Positions 33,881 to 41,794 of a stretch of DNA of 64,000 nt are shown here, in pieces. The position numbers and the translations under genes were made by a program. The stretch covers positions 62,001 to 126,000 of the forward strand of contig NZ_QLNV01000008.1 in NCBI RefSeq assembly GCF_003285545.1, in the 5' to 3' direction. Under the pieces are notes generated by a model. The model did not search any database. It was not told the DNA's origin and worked only from the letters and a program-made list of their open reading frames with translations. Within the stretch, counting starts at the first letter, position 1; every line of letters begins with the position of its first letter. The stretch comes from Sinomicrobium soli (GTDB taxonomy: Bacteria; Bacteroidota; Bacteroidia; Flavobacteriales; Flavobacteriaceae).

Positions 33881-34753
33881 ATGAAAAGAATAACAGCCTG
33901 CCTGGTAGCCTTTATGGCCCTGGCATACAAAACCTCCGGGCAGACTACCGAATATCTCCCGGTAGATTACCCGGAGCATTACGAAGCCCGGATAGATGCG
34001 GTATATACCGTGGTAAACGGTTGGGAAGGCCGGATGGATATTTATTATCCTGCCGGGGAAGGGGAAGCCGTTCCCCTGGTGATCAATATTCACGGCGGGG
34101 GGTGGAATCACGGGGTGAAGGAATCCCAGCGCGGATACGGATCATTTTTCAAGAATGGCTATGCGGTGGCCAATGTGGAATACCGCCTCGTGGATGTGGC
34201 TACCGCCCCCGGCGCCATCGAGGATATCCGGTGTGCCCTGGTATACCTGTACCAACATGCCGTGGAATTGAATATCGATACCGGCCGGGTGGTATTGATG
34301 GGCGGATCTGCCGGCGGGCACCTGGCCCTTATGGCAGGATTGCTGGGAGACGACCGCCGGTTTGATGCGAACTGCCCTTATGAGGAGTCGCTGAAAGTCG
34401 CTGCCATTATAGACAAGTACGGGGTCACTGACCTCACCCCCCTTTCTGCATGGAAGTCGGCCCGGAACTGGCTTGGGAGTGGGCGGGAGGACGAAGAATT
34501 CGTAAAATCTGTTTCCCCCTTGTTTTACGTGGATAAAAACAGCCCTCCCGTGTTTATCGTTCACGGAAATGCCGACCCTATTGTACCCTATGAGCAGTCG
34601 GTGGCCCTGCATCAGAAACTGGAAGACCACGGTGTGAAAAACCGTTTTATGACCATAGAAGGCGGGCAACACGGTAAATTTACCCGGGAGGAAAAAAAGC
34701 GGGTAAGCCGGGAAATGTGGGATTTCCTGCATGAGGTTATTCCCCGGGAATAG
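33881..34753 (+). CDS. Secreted alpha/beta hydrolase, esterase-like
   Basis: This 290-residue protein has an N-terminal signal peptide (KRITACLVAFMALAYKTSGQ) and an alpha/beta hydrolase domain of the BD-FAE/hormone-sensitive-lipase-like type. It has the oxyanion motif INIHGGGWNHG (about 68-78), the nucleophile elbow GGSAGGHLA (Ser near 148), the acid region VHGNADPIVPYEQ and a final His in EGGQHGKF. It follows the PL7 gene on the same strand after 130 bp. Alginate may be acetylated, so a deacetylase role is possible. Family members also act on other esters or peptides, so the substrate is not certain. Confidence 0.85.
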   Translation: MKRITACLVAFMALAYKTSGQTTEYLPVDYPEHYEARIDAVYTVVNGWEGRMDIYYPAGEGEAVPLVINIHGGGWNHGVKESQRGYGSFFKNGYAVANVEYRLVDVATAPGAIEDIRCALVYLYQHAVELNIDTGRVVLMGGSAGGHLALMAGLLGDDRRFDANCPYEESLKVAAIIDKYGVTDLTPLSAWKSARNWLGSGREDEEFVKSVSPLFYVDKNSPPVFIVHGNADPIVPYEQSVALHQKLEDHGVKNRFMTIEGGQHGKFTREEKKRVSREMWDFLHEVIPRE

Positions 34754-34781
34754 AAAATACAGAGGCTTAAGAAGTTGTAAG

Positions 34782-34830
34782 ATAAAAAGCCCGCAGTAAG
34801 TGCTGTAAACTGTACTGCGGGCTTATTTTA
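34782..34830. terminator. Bidirectional terminator between convergent genes
   Basis: AAGCCCGCAGTA (34787-34798) pairs perfectly with TACTGCGGGCTT (34813-34824). A-rich sequence to the left and T-rich to the right make it work on both strands, ending the esterase gene and the M3 peptidase gene. Confidence 0.9.
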
Positions 34831-34847
34831 TCCGTTGGGGAGACCGG

Positions 34848-36977
34848 TTATTTTAATCCCCGGGATTCCAGTATGGCATCGACTTTCGGGTCGCTGCCGC
34901 GGAATGCCTTGTAGGCTTCCTTGTATTCGAGGGTATTTCCTCGGGAGAGTATCATGTCACGGTAACGTTGCCCGTTCCCGCGGGTAAGTCCCCCGTTCTC
35001 ATCAAACCATTCCCCGGTATCAAGTGCCAGCATTTCGGTCCACAGGTAGGCGTAATACCCGGAGGCATACCCTCCGCCGAAGACGTGGTTAAAGAAAGTG
35101 GCCCGGTATCTGGGAGGGACGTTTTTCATCCAGAGTTTATCCGCTTCGAGCGAAGATTGTTCGAAGGCGTTGATGTCCATATTTTCTTCGGCCTTATCCA
35201 GGGTGTGGAAATTAAAGTCCAGTTTGGCTGCTGCCAGGACCTCACCGAAAGCAAAACCCTGATTAAAGGTACTCGCCTTTTTGATCTTGTCGATCAGTTC
35301 CTGCGGCATGGGTTTACCGGTTTCGTAATGAACGGCGTAATTTTTCAGTACTTCGGGTGCCAGGGCCCAGTGTTCGTTGGCCTGTGAAGGATATTCCACA
35401 AAATCCCTCGCTACTGAGGTCCCGGAGATCGAAGCGTATTTCTGGTTTGCAAAAAAACCGTGCAGGGCATGGCCGAATTCGTGAAAGAGTGTCGTCACAT
35501 CGTCATAAGTGACCAGGGCCGGTTCTCCGGTGGCCGGTTTGGTATAATTACAGACATTGTAGATTACCGGTTTCTGACCGAGCAGCTTCGACTGGTTCCT
35601 GAAATTGCTCATCCAGGCCCCGCCACGCTTGCTTTCGCGTGCGAAATAGTCGCCGTAGAAGAGCCCGATCGGTGTCCCGTCTTCTTCCTTCAGTTCGTAG
35701 ACCAGCACATCTGGATGGTATACGGGAATGTCGTCGCGTTCTTCAAAAGTAATGCCATAAAGCCGGGTAGCGGCAAAAAAGACCCCTTTTTCCAGAACGG
35801 TCTTTAATTCGAAATACGGCTTTATCTGGTTTTCGTCGAGGTCATACCTGGCCTTACGTACTTTCTCGGCATAAAAATTCCAGTCCCAGGGCTCCAGGGG
35901 AAACGGATTTTCTTCCTTATCGATCATTTTCCGGATTTCCCCGGCTTCCTTCCCGGCGGCAGCTACTGTAGCGGGAATTAATTGCGCAAAGAAGTCCTCT
36001 ACCGTTTCCGGGGTCTTTACCATGGTGTCCTGCAGGTTCCATGCGGCATAATTGGGGAAGCCGAGCAGTTTTGCCTTTTCGATGCGCAGTTTTACGATTT
36101 CCTGTATAATGGTCACCGTGGAAAACGTTCCTCCGTCGGTCCTTTTCCAGCTGCGGTTAAACAACTCTTCCCTGACTGCCCGGTCGGTAAGACTTTGCGT
36201 CAGCGATTGTTGAGTGGTATTGAACAACGGGATTCTCCATATTTCCTTTTCTTCTGCTTTCAGGGCATTGATCTCCCCGGGCGAGAGTCCGTCCAGCTGG
36301 TGTGCATCCGTAACCACCAGTGCCGAGGCATTATTGGCCTCCAGCAATACCTGTCCGAACCTGTTCTCGAGCGAAGCCAGGCGGGAGTTGATCTTCCTGA
36401 GCCTGGACTTATCGGCGTCAGACAGCCTGGCGCCGGCCTTTACGAATTTCTGGTACCGCACTTCCAGGAGTTTCAGGTCTTCCGCATCCAGGCCCAGGCT
36501 TTCCCTTTGGTCGTACAGTGTTTGTATGCGTTCGAAGAGTTTTTCGTTAAGGGTGATATTGTCCCTGTGTTCGGCAAAACGGGCCGACATTTCGGCGTCC
36601 AGTTCTTTGAGTACATCATTGGTATATGCACTGGTCAGGGCATTGAATACATTGCTGACCCTGCTGACGGGTTCATGTGCTTTTTCCATGGCCACCAGGG
36701 TATTTTCGAAAGTAGGAGCGTCCGGGTTGTCGGCAATGGCCTGTATGGCCTCTGTTTCGGCCTGCAGGACATATTCCAGTGCCGGTTTGAAATCTTCATT
36801 CCTGATCTTCGAAAAGTCGGGAGTACCGTAGGGTAGGTTACTCTCCTGTAATAACGGGTTGTCTTTCATCACTGTTACGGTATGTTTTTGAGCATTGTTT
36901 TCCTTGTTCTTCTCTTTGCATCCGGACAGCGAAAGTACTAAAACAGCCGATAATAGTGTTAGGTGTTTTCCTCTCAT
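34848..36977 (-). CDS. dcp: M3 family peptidyl-dipeptidase
   Basis: This 709-residue M3 metallopeptidase carries a lipoprotein signal (LSAVLVLSLSGC, Cys20). The catalytic zinc motif HEFGHALHG lies near residue 500, followed by the Glu-containing EYPSQANEHW region. The family's C-terminal MKNVPPRYRATFFNHVFGGGYASGYYAYLW completes the active site. Length and motifs fit Dcp, which removes dipeptides from the C end of short peptides. Lipidation places it in the periplasm or outer membrane, as for many Bacteroidota members. It is transcribed alone and ends at the bidirectional terminator. Confidence 0.92.
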   Translation of the reverse strand: MRGKHLTLLSAVLVLSLSGCKEKNKENNAQKHTVTVMKDNPLLQESNLPYGTPDFSKIRNEDFKPALEYVLQAETEAIQAIADNPDAPTFENTLVAMEKAHEPVSRVSNVFNALTSAYTNDVLKELDAEMSARFAEHRDNITLNEKLFERIQTLYDQRESLGLDAEDLKLLEVRYQKFVKAGARLSDADKSRLRKINSRLASLENRFGQVLLEANNASALVVTDAHQLDGLSPGEINALKAEEKEIWRIPLFNTTQQSLTQSLTDRAVREELFNRSWKRTDGGTFSTVTIIQEIVKLRIEKAKLLGFPNYAAWNLQDTMVKTPETVEDFFAQLIPATVAAAGKEAGEIRKMIDKEENPFPLEPWDWNFYAEKVRKARYDLDENQIKPYFELKTVLEKGVFFAATRLYGITFEERDDIPVYHPDVLVYELKEEDGTPIGLFYGDYFARESKRGGAWMSNFRNQSKLLGQKPVIYNVCNYTKPATGEPALVTYDDVTTLFHEFGHALHGFFANQKYASISGTSVARDFVEYPSQANEHWALAPEVLKNYAVHYETGKPMPQELIDKIKKASTFNQGFAFGEVLAAAKLDFNFHTLDKAEENMDINAFEQSSLEADKLWMKNVPPRYRATFFNHVFGGGYASGYYAYLWTEMLALDTGEWFDENGGLTRGNGQRYRDMILSRGNTLEYKEAYKAFRGSDPKVDAILESRGLK

Positions 36978-37082
36978 CGTATAAATTCGTTAAGTGAATT
37001 CAAATTTAGGAAAGTTTTGGTTAGTTGAGGCGTTCCGGGTTTTGAGGATGGTAGATCTGAAAGGAATTTTATAAAACAAAAA

Positions 37083-37108
37083 AAGCCACCCGGTAACCCG
37101 GATGGCTT
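37083..37108 (-). terminator. Terminator after the cold-shock gene
   Basis: On the minus strand, AAGCCATCCGG and CCGGGTGGCTT form a hairpin with one bulge or mismatch, and a run of T's follows (the A run at 37075-37084 on the plus strand). Confidence 0.85.
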
Positions 37109-37131
37109 GACAATAATATGACAAGGACAAT

Positions 37132-37323
37132 TTAAATCGCTGTTACATTTACTGCATTAAGACCTTTCCGGCCCTGTTCAACATCGTAAGTAACTTCATC
37201 GTTCTCACGAATGTTATTTGTCAATCCTGATGTATGTACAAATACATCTTCTCCGCCGTCGGCAGGTGTAATGAAACCATATCCTTTGGCGTCATTAAAA
37301 AATTTTACTGTTCCTTTATTCAT
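37132..37323 (-). CDS. CspA-family cold-shock protein
   Basis: This 63-residue single cold-shock domain starts [18 protein letters not shown], with RNP1 (KGYGFI, 13-18) and RNP2 (DVFVHTS, 26-32) intact. It is a nucleic-acid chaperone that binds single-stranded RNA and DNA in the cytoplasm. Length matches the shorter Bacteroidota form. A -7 element (TACCTTTG on the minus strand, 37350-37343) lies about 20 bp before the start, so the leader is short and lacks the long cold-box leader of enterobacterial cspA. Confidence 0.93.
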   Translation of the reverse strand: MNKGTVKFFNDAKGYGFITPADGGEDVFVHTSGLTNNIRENDEVTYDVEQGRKGLNAVNVTAI

Positions 37324-37342
37324 TTTGATAAAAAATTATTGA

Positions 37343-37350
37343 CAAAGGTA
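37343..37350 (-). promoter_or_regulatory. -7 promoter element of the cold-shock gene
   Basis: TACCTTTG on the minus strand matches TAnnTTTG. No clear -33 TTTG is seen at 17-20 bp. Confidence 0.5.
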
Positions 37351-37417
37351 ATGTAATTATTTGGGTTTCAGTTTTTTTATCGGATTTATTTTTAGTAGCC
37401 TCAGTGTATCTCCGGGT

Positions 37418-37506
37418 TTGGTTAACAGGTTAATAGGTTAATGAGTTATTAAGTTATTCAGGTGACACTCATTAACCTAATAACTTAATATCTTGATAAC
37501 CAGTAA
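37418..37506. repeat. AATAACC repeat, copy 4, foldback form
   Basis: GTTAATAGGTTAATGAGTTA on the left and CATTAACCTAATAACTTAA on the right are inverted. The core is GTTATTCAGGTGAC, the reverse complement form of the GCCTGAATAAC core found in the other copies. Confidence 0.7.
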
Positions 37507-37648
37507 CAAAACAACCAGTGATCCTGGAATTACCCCCATATCCCCAGGTTGCCGAACGGTCCTTTCCCGGGATCTTTTTTTATTTTGATTAAATAGCCGT
37601 TTTCTCTTTTGTTCTGTATAATTTTGCCTTTTGATCAGGAAATCATTT

Positions 37649-38851
37649 ATGAAACGCTATAACAAGAAAAACGAACGGATCAGTACCATATCCACTTTTT
37701 TGCTGATCCCGTTATCGGGGCTGGTTACCGATATTTATTTACCGTCATTTCCGGAAATGCAGCAGGCACTGGGGGTAGAGGCAGGGGCCATACAGCTTAC
37801 CCTGACCTATTTCCTGGTGAGCTATGGTTTTGCCCTGCTCTTTGCGGGGAGTGTCGTAGATAGTTTCGGACGGTATAACCTGACTTTGGGAGCACTGGTG
37901 ATATTTGCCCTGAGTAATTTTGCCATTGTGTGGTTTCCCGATATATACCTGTTGTATGCCATGCGGATCATACAGGGGATAGCTACGGCACTTATAGTAG
38001 TGAGCAAGCGCTCTTTCCTGGTAGACATATACAGCGGGGACAAGCTGAAGCATTATACCTCCTGGCTAACGGTAATATGGTCTATGGCCCCGATATCGGC
38101 GCCCTTTATAGGGGGATACCTCCAGAAACTGTTCGGATGGGATGCCAATTTCTACCTGCTGGGGATTTATGCACTGGTCATGCTGGTCATGGAAGCGGCC
38201 TTTTCCGGGGAGGCCCTGAAAAATTTTAAGGCATTTAACAAAAACACTATTGCAGAAGCTTACAGGAATGTACTTCGCGCTCCTGATTTCAGCATAGGCC
38301 TGGTGGTCCTGGGACTGGCATACGGCATGGCCATGGTATTTGCCATGTCTACCCCCTTTATCGTGGAGCACCATTTTCACCTGTCGCCCGTGGTTACCGG
38401 TTATTGCGCCCTTTTTTCTGGGCTGGGGCTCATGTTCGGGGGGCTTATCGGAAGGGCGCTGAGCCACTGGCCGTTTGTCGGAAAGCTGTTCGGGGGAGGT
38501 ACGGCCATACTGGTGCTGGGAATACTGATGTACAGCTTCGGGCAGTATTATTCCACCGTATATACCCTGATGCTGTTTGTACTGTTACTGCACACTTCCT
38601 CCGGGTTTATTTACACGGTATATTTTACCTATTGCATTACGAGATTTCCCCAATATGCCGGGGTAGCCAACGGACTTACCAGCGGGGCGAGCTACCTGGT
38701 GACCTCGGTGGTCAGTTTCGCCATAATAAGCACCATACATATAGAGACCCAGTCATTGCTGGCGCTGAGTTATATTATTCTGGGAATAACCATGCTGCTG
38801 GTGATCAATTACCTGCGGGTTGTGGCCGGAAAGAAATTGTTGTGGCGGTAA
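37649..38851 (+). CDS. MFS drug-efflux-type transporter (Bcr/CflA-like)
   Basis: This 400-residue inner-membrane protein with twelve predicted helices is of the DHA1 family. The motif near helix 1, ISTFLLIPLSGLVTDIYLPSFPEM, is the Bcr/CflA-type signature (TDxYLPxxP). Loop 2-3 has the motif A-like GSVVDSFGRYNLTLG. Such proteins export drugs or metabolites by proton antiport. The substrate cannot be told. ATG 37649 (MKRYNKKNERIS) is preferred over a TTG six codons upstream. The next gene, a YoaK-family protein, lies about 110 bp downstream. Confidence 0.85.
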   Translation: MKRYNKKNERISTISTFLLIPLSGLVTDIYLPSFPEMQQALGVEAGAIQLTLTYFLVSYGFALLFAGSVVDSFGRYNLTLGALVIFALSNFAIVWFPDIYLLYAMRIIQGIATALIVVSKRSFLVDIYSGDKLKHYTSWLTVIWSMAPISAPFIGGYLQKLFGWDANFYLLGIYALVMLVMEAAFSGEALKNFKAFNKNTIAEAYRNVLRAPDFSIGLVVLGLAYGMAMVFAMSTPFIVEHHFHLSPVVTGYCALFSGLGLMFGGLIGRALSHWPFVGKLFGGGTAILVLGILMYSFGQYYSTVYTLMLFVLLLHTSSGFIYTVYFTYCITRFPQYAGVANGLTSGASYLVTSVVSFAIISTIHIETQSLLALSYIILGITMLLVINYLRVVAGKKLLWR

Positions 38852-38960
38852 GGCTGTGATATTTTACTGCCGGGTTTCCTCATGAATAATAAACCCGGTA
38901 GTTTATGTCGTGAGTGTTCTTGTTTTCAATATCTTTGCCCTTTCCGATTTTCAGATAGAT

Positions 38961-39689
38961 ATGTTCAGGCACAGGGGAAGGAAAAGAGCTTTCGCACACA
39001 ACCGGCGGCTGGCTTCCATATTGAGTTTTGTAGCCGGAGTGGTCAATATAGCCGGAATACTGTCATTGGGGACATTAACGACCAATGTAACCGGTCATTT
39101 TGCCTACTTTTCCCGGGCCTTTGTAGATCGTGATCACCATTGGGCACTGCTGCATCTGCTTTTTATTTTCTTTTTTCTTCTGGGTGCCTTTGTATCGGGA
39201 TGGCTCAGTGAAATGCTCGGGCGTACCCGGGAAAAACTCTCGTACCTGGTGCCGATTTTCATAGAATTTGTCATATTGCTTGCGATTGCTGTGACCGGTA
39301 CCGGGGATGATGTATCTTACCTGCAGGGTGTTATGGCGTGTTCCCTGCTTTTTGCGATGGGGTTACAGAACGCCCTGGTGACCAAAATATCACAATCTGT
39401 AGTACGTACAACACATCTGACGGGACTGTTTACCGATCTGGGAATCGAATTATCGCAGCTGTTCTTTTACCGGAGAAGCCAGCATTCCCAGTGGCTCAGG
39501 CGGGGAATATACCTGAAACTGACTATTATAGCCTGTTTTTTTATAGGAGGTATCATAGGAGGCATAGGATATAATTACCTTCATTTAAAAGTGCTTTTGC
39601 TGGCTTGTGCCGGACTGATCACTGCTATTTTTTACGATGCCATGTTGTTACGGTTTTATCTTATAAGGAGAAAAATTATTTCTAATTAG
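38961..39689 (+). CDS. YoaK/DUF1275 family membrane protein
   Basis: This 242-residue protein has six to seven hydrophobic segments. It has the DUF1275 start: RRLASILSFVAGVVNIAGILSLGTLTTNVTGHFAYFSRAF, and the mid-protein GLQNALVTKISQSVVRTTHLTGLFTDLGIELSQ motif. These are inner-membrane proteins of unknown function, sometimes proposed as transporters. ATG 38961 is supported because the upstream GTG frame codes for residues not seen in the family. It is convergent with the LexA-like repressor gene. Confidence 0.85.
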   Translation: MFRHRGRKRAFAHNRRLASILSFVAGVVNIAGILSLGTLTTNVTGHFAYFSRAFVDRDHHWALLHLLFIFFFLLGAFVSGWLSEMLGRTREKLSYLVPIFIEFVILLAIAVTGTGDDVSYLQGVMACSLLFAMGLQNALVTKISQSVVRTTHLTGLFTDLGIELSQLFFYRRSQHSQWLRRGIYLKLTIIACFFIGGIIGGIGYNYLHLKVLLLACAGLITAIFYDAMLLRFYLIRRKIISN

Positions 39690-39720
39690 TACGGCAGGAA
39701 AACCTTTCAGGTGCGAACCA

Positions 39721-40479
39721 CTATCTTAAATGTTCCCGTATTTCCTTCAGTTCCTCCTTTATTTCCCGTGCCCAGTGTTCCAGGGGGGTGTCGGGGGCAG
39801 GCTCCAGGCTTCCCGATATTTTACTGACTACCCGCCATATCTCGCGGATGTCTTCTGCCCGGGTTTCGATAGGCGGGTAGTCGGGGTTTACGGAAATCAG
39901 TTGTATACGGTGCTGTTGGCGGACGATCTTTTTTACCACCAATGTATCCTGAAGTACAACAACGTAAACCTGTCCGGGGCGTATGTCTGAGAGTTTCTCT
40001 TCTGCCCGGGCAATGACCCATTCCCCCGGATGCAATACGGGATACATGCTGTTGCCTTCGACCTGGAACCCGCGGTATGTGGCATTCCGGTATTCCGGCA
40101 GGGGGAGGTCAAAGGCCGGAAGGGTCTCATACCATTCGGGGTCCTGCAGATTATGGGCATAACCGGCAGAGGCTTTTGCGTTTACCAGGGCTATATTCTC
40201 ATTTTCCGAAGAGTTGAGCGTGACTACTTTCGGCATGACCTGCACTTCTCCCGCCTGCAGGTATTTTTCTTCGCTCTTCCCGAAAAGCCACAGCGGATTG
40301 ATGTGGTAATGTTCGAACAGTACGGCTACGACTTCTCCGGATATCCTGGACTTTCCCCGCTCGATATCCGCCGTAGAGTTACTGATCCCCAGCTGCCCGG
40401 CAAAAGCCTGCTGGGTGAGGCCCAGCTCCCGGCGGAGGAGTTTAAAGCGTTTTGCCGCTATGTTTAAGTGTTTGCCCAT
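39721..40479 (-). CDS. XRE-S24 LexA-like repressor
   Basis: This 252-residue protein has an N-terminal helix-turn-helix XRE domain (8-62, RRELGLTQQAFAGQLGISNSTADIERGKSRIS) and a C-terminal S24 peptidase domain (about 95-215). The self-cleavage site is probably Ala105-Gly106 (SAGYAHN). The Ser144 nucleophile (GNSMYPVLHPGEW) and general-base Lys183 (LVVKK) are both present. This is the layout of LexA/CI-type repressors that cut themselves when bound to RecA-ssDNA. It is divergent from dinB-dnaE, with palindromic operators between, so it likely represses both transcripts until DNA damage. The C-terminal tail (215-252) is acidic and helical. Confidence 0.88.
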   Translation of the reverse strand: MGKHLNIAAKRFKLLRRELGLTQQAFAGQLGISNSTADIERGKSRISGEVVAVLFEHYHINPLWLFGKSEEKYLQAGEVQVMPKVVTLNSSENENIALVNAKASAGYAHNLQDPEWYETLPAFDLPLPEYRNATYRGFQVEGNSMYPVLHPGEWVIARAEEKLSDIRPGQVYVVVLQDTLVVKKIVRQQHRIQLISVNPDYPPIETRAEDIREIWRVVSKISGSLEPAPDTPLEHWAREIKEELKEIREHLR

Positions 40480-40483
40480 AAAG

Positions 40484-40491
40484 CAAATATA
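40484..40491 (-). promoter_or_regulatory. -7 element of the repressor gene
   Basis: TATATTTG on the minus strand ends only 4 bp from the ATG at 40479, so the transcript would be almost leaderless. The first palindromic operator lies 10 bp further upstream and would block it. Confidence 0.45.
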
Positions 40492-40500
40492 AATTTAAAT

Positions 40501-40574
40501 ATGGAATTTTTCCATAAAAAAACAGGACTATTTCCTTTTTATTGGAAAAATTCCATATTTTTGGAAAAAATCCC
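40501..40574. promoter_or_regulatory. Damage-response operators TGGAA-N3-TTCCA
   Basis: Two perfect palindromes, TGGAATTTTTCCA (40502-40514) and TGGAAAAATTCCA (40543-40555), share the pattern TGGAA-N3-TTCCA, with centres 41 bp apart. A third half-matching copy, TGGAAAAAATCCC (40562-40574), ends 5 bp before the GTG of dinB. They lie in the only space between the divergent repressor and polymerase genes and are the likely binding sites of the XRE-S24 repressor. Confidence 0.75.
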
Positions 40575-40579
40575 GGAAA

Positions 40580-41794
40580 GTGAACCGTACTATTTTACAC
40601 CTGGACCTGGATACCTTTTTTGTATCGGTAGAGCGATTGCTGGACAGCAGGCTGCAGGGCCGGCCTATACTGGTAGGGGGGCTCAGTGACCGCGGGGTGG
40701 TCGCTGCGTGCAGCTATGAGGCGCGTACCTGTGGTGTGCACAGCGGCATGCCCATGAAAATGGCCCGGGAACTGTGTAAAGAAGCTATCGTTATTAAGGG
40801 CGATGCTTCTGTTTATACCCGGTATTCCGAAACAGTGACCCGTATCATCAGGGAAAACGTACCGCTCTTCGAAAAGGCGAGCATAGATGAGTTTTACGCC
40901 GACCTTTCGGGGATGGACCGTTTTTTCGGCACGTATCGCTATGCCTCCGAACTCCGCCGGAGGATCATCCGGGAAACGGGGCTGCCCATATCTTTCGGGC
41001 TTTCCGTGAACAAGGTGGTTTCCAAGGTGGCTACCAATGAAGCCAAACCCAATAACCAGAGACTGATAGATCCCGGAAGGGAGAAAACCTTCCTGGCCCC
41101 CTTGTCTGTACGGAAACTTCCCATGATAGGAGACAGTACCTACCTTACCCTGAGAAACCTGGGGATCAGGCGGATGAGTAACCTGCAGGAAATGCCCGGG
41201 GAAGTACTGTACCGCGTACTGGGGCGAAACGGGCTCACCATCCGCGATCGTGCCAATGGTATAGACATGACCCCGGTAATTCCCTTTTCGGAGCGCAAAT
41301 CCATTTCTACCGAGCGCACCTTCGACCGCGATACCATAGATGTACAAAGACTTCGTACGATACTGGCAGCCATGACGGAAAACCTTGCGTTTCAACTGCG
41401 CCGGGGCGGGAAACTCACGGCCTGTGTGAGCGTGACGATCCGCTATTCCGATTTTCAGACGTACTCGAAACAGCTGAAAATACCTTATACCAGTGCCGAT
41501 CATGTGCTTATTCCCAGGGTGACAGACCTGTTTTACCGGCTGTACGACCGCAGAATGCTGATACGGCTTATAGGGGTAAAGTTCAGCCACCTGGTACACG
41601 GGAATTACCAGATCGATCTTTTTGAAGATACCGAAGAAACCATCCGTCTCTATGAGGCAATGGACAAGATCCGCCTGCGGTATGGCGACCGCAGTGTTAC
41701 CCGGGCTTCGGCCCTGGGCGTGAAGACCATAGGGAGAATGACCAATCCCTTTAACGGACAACCACCGATCATTTTAGCGCATAGAAAACAATAA
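40580..41794 (+). CDS. dinB: Y-family DNA polymerase (DinB/ImuB-like)
   Basis: This 404-residue Y-family polymerase keeps the catalytic residues: HLDLDTFFVSVE (Asp8 region, metal ligand) and SIDEFYADLS (Asp-Glu, about 102-103). A steric-gate Phe (DTFFVS), the palm-thumb helix-hairpin-helix (LPMIGDSTYLTLRNLGIRRMSNL) and a little-finger domain follow. The intact active site fits a working translesion polymerase rather than an inactive ImuB. The start is GTG 40580. The stop overlaps the dnaE start by 1 nt (TAATG). It should be repressed by the divergent LexA-like gene. Confidence 0.9.
   Translation: MNRTILHLDLDTFFVSVERLLDSRLQGRPILVGGLSDRGVVAACSYEARTCGVHSGMPMKMARELCKEAIVIKGDASVYTRYSETVTRIIRENVPLFEKASIDEFYADLSGMDRFFGTYRYASELRRRIIRETGLPISFGLSVNKVVSKVATNEAKPNNQRLIDPGREKTFLAPLSVRKLPMIGDSTYLTLRNLGIRRMSNLQEMPGEVLYRVLGRNGLTIRDRANGIDMTPVIPFSERKSISTERTFDRDTIDVQRLRTILAAMTENLAFQLRRGGKLTACVSVTIRYSDFQTYSKQLKIPYTSADHVLIPRVTDLFYRLYDRRMLIRLIGVKFSHLVHGNYQIDLFEDTEETIRLYEAMDKIRLRYGDRSVTRASALGVKTIGRMTNPFNGQPPIILAHRKQ

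Larger units (their letters stand above)
37324..37648. other. Intergenic region with repeat copy 4
   Basis: The region between the divergent cold-shock gene and MFS gene contains the cold-shock promoter, the fourth AATAACC-type repeat (37418-37506), and about 140 bp with no recognised signal before ATG 37649. Confidence 0.6.
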
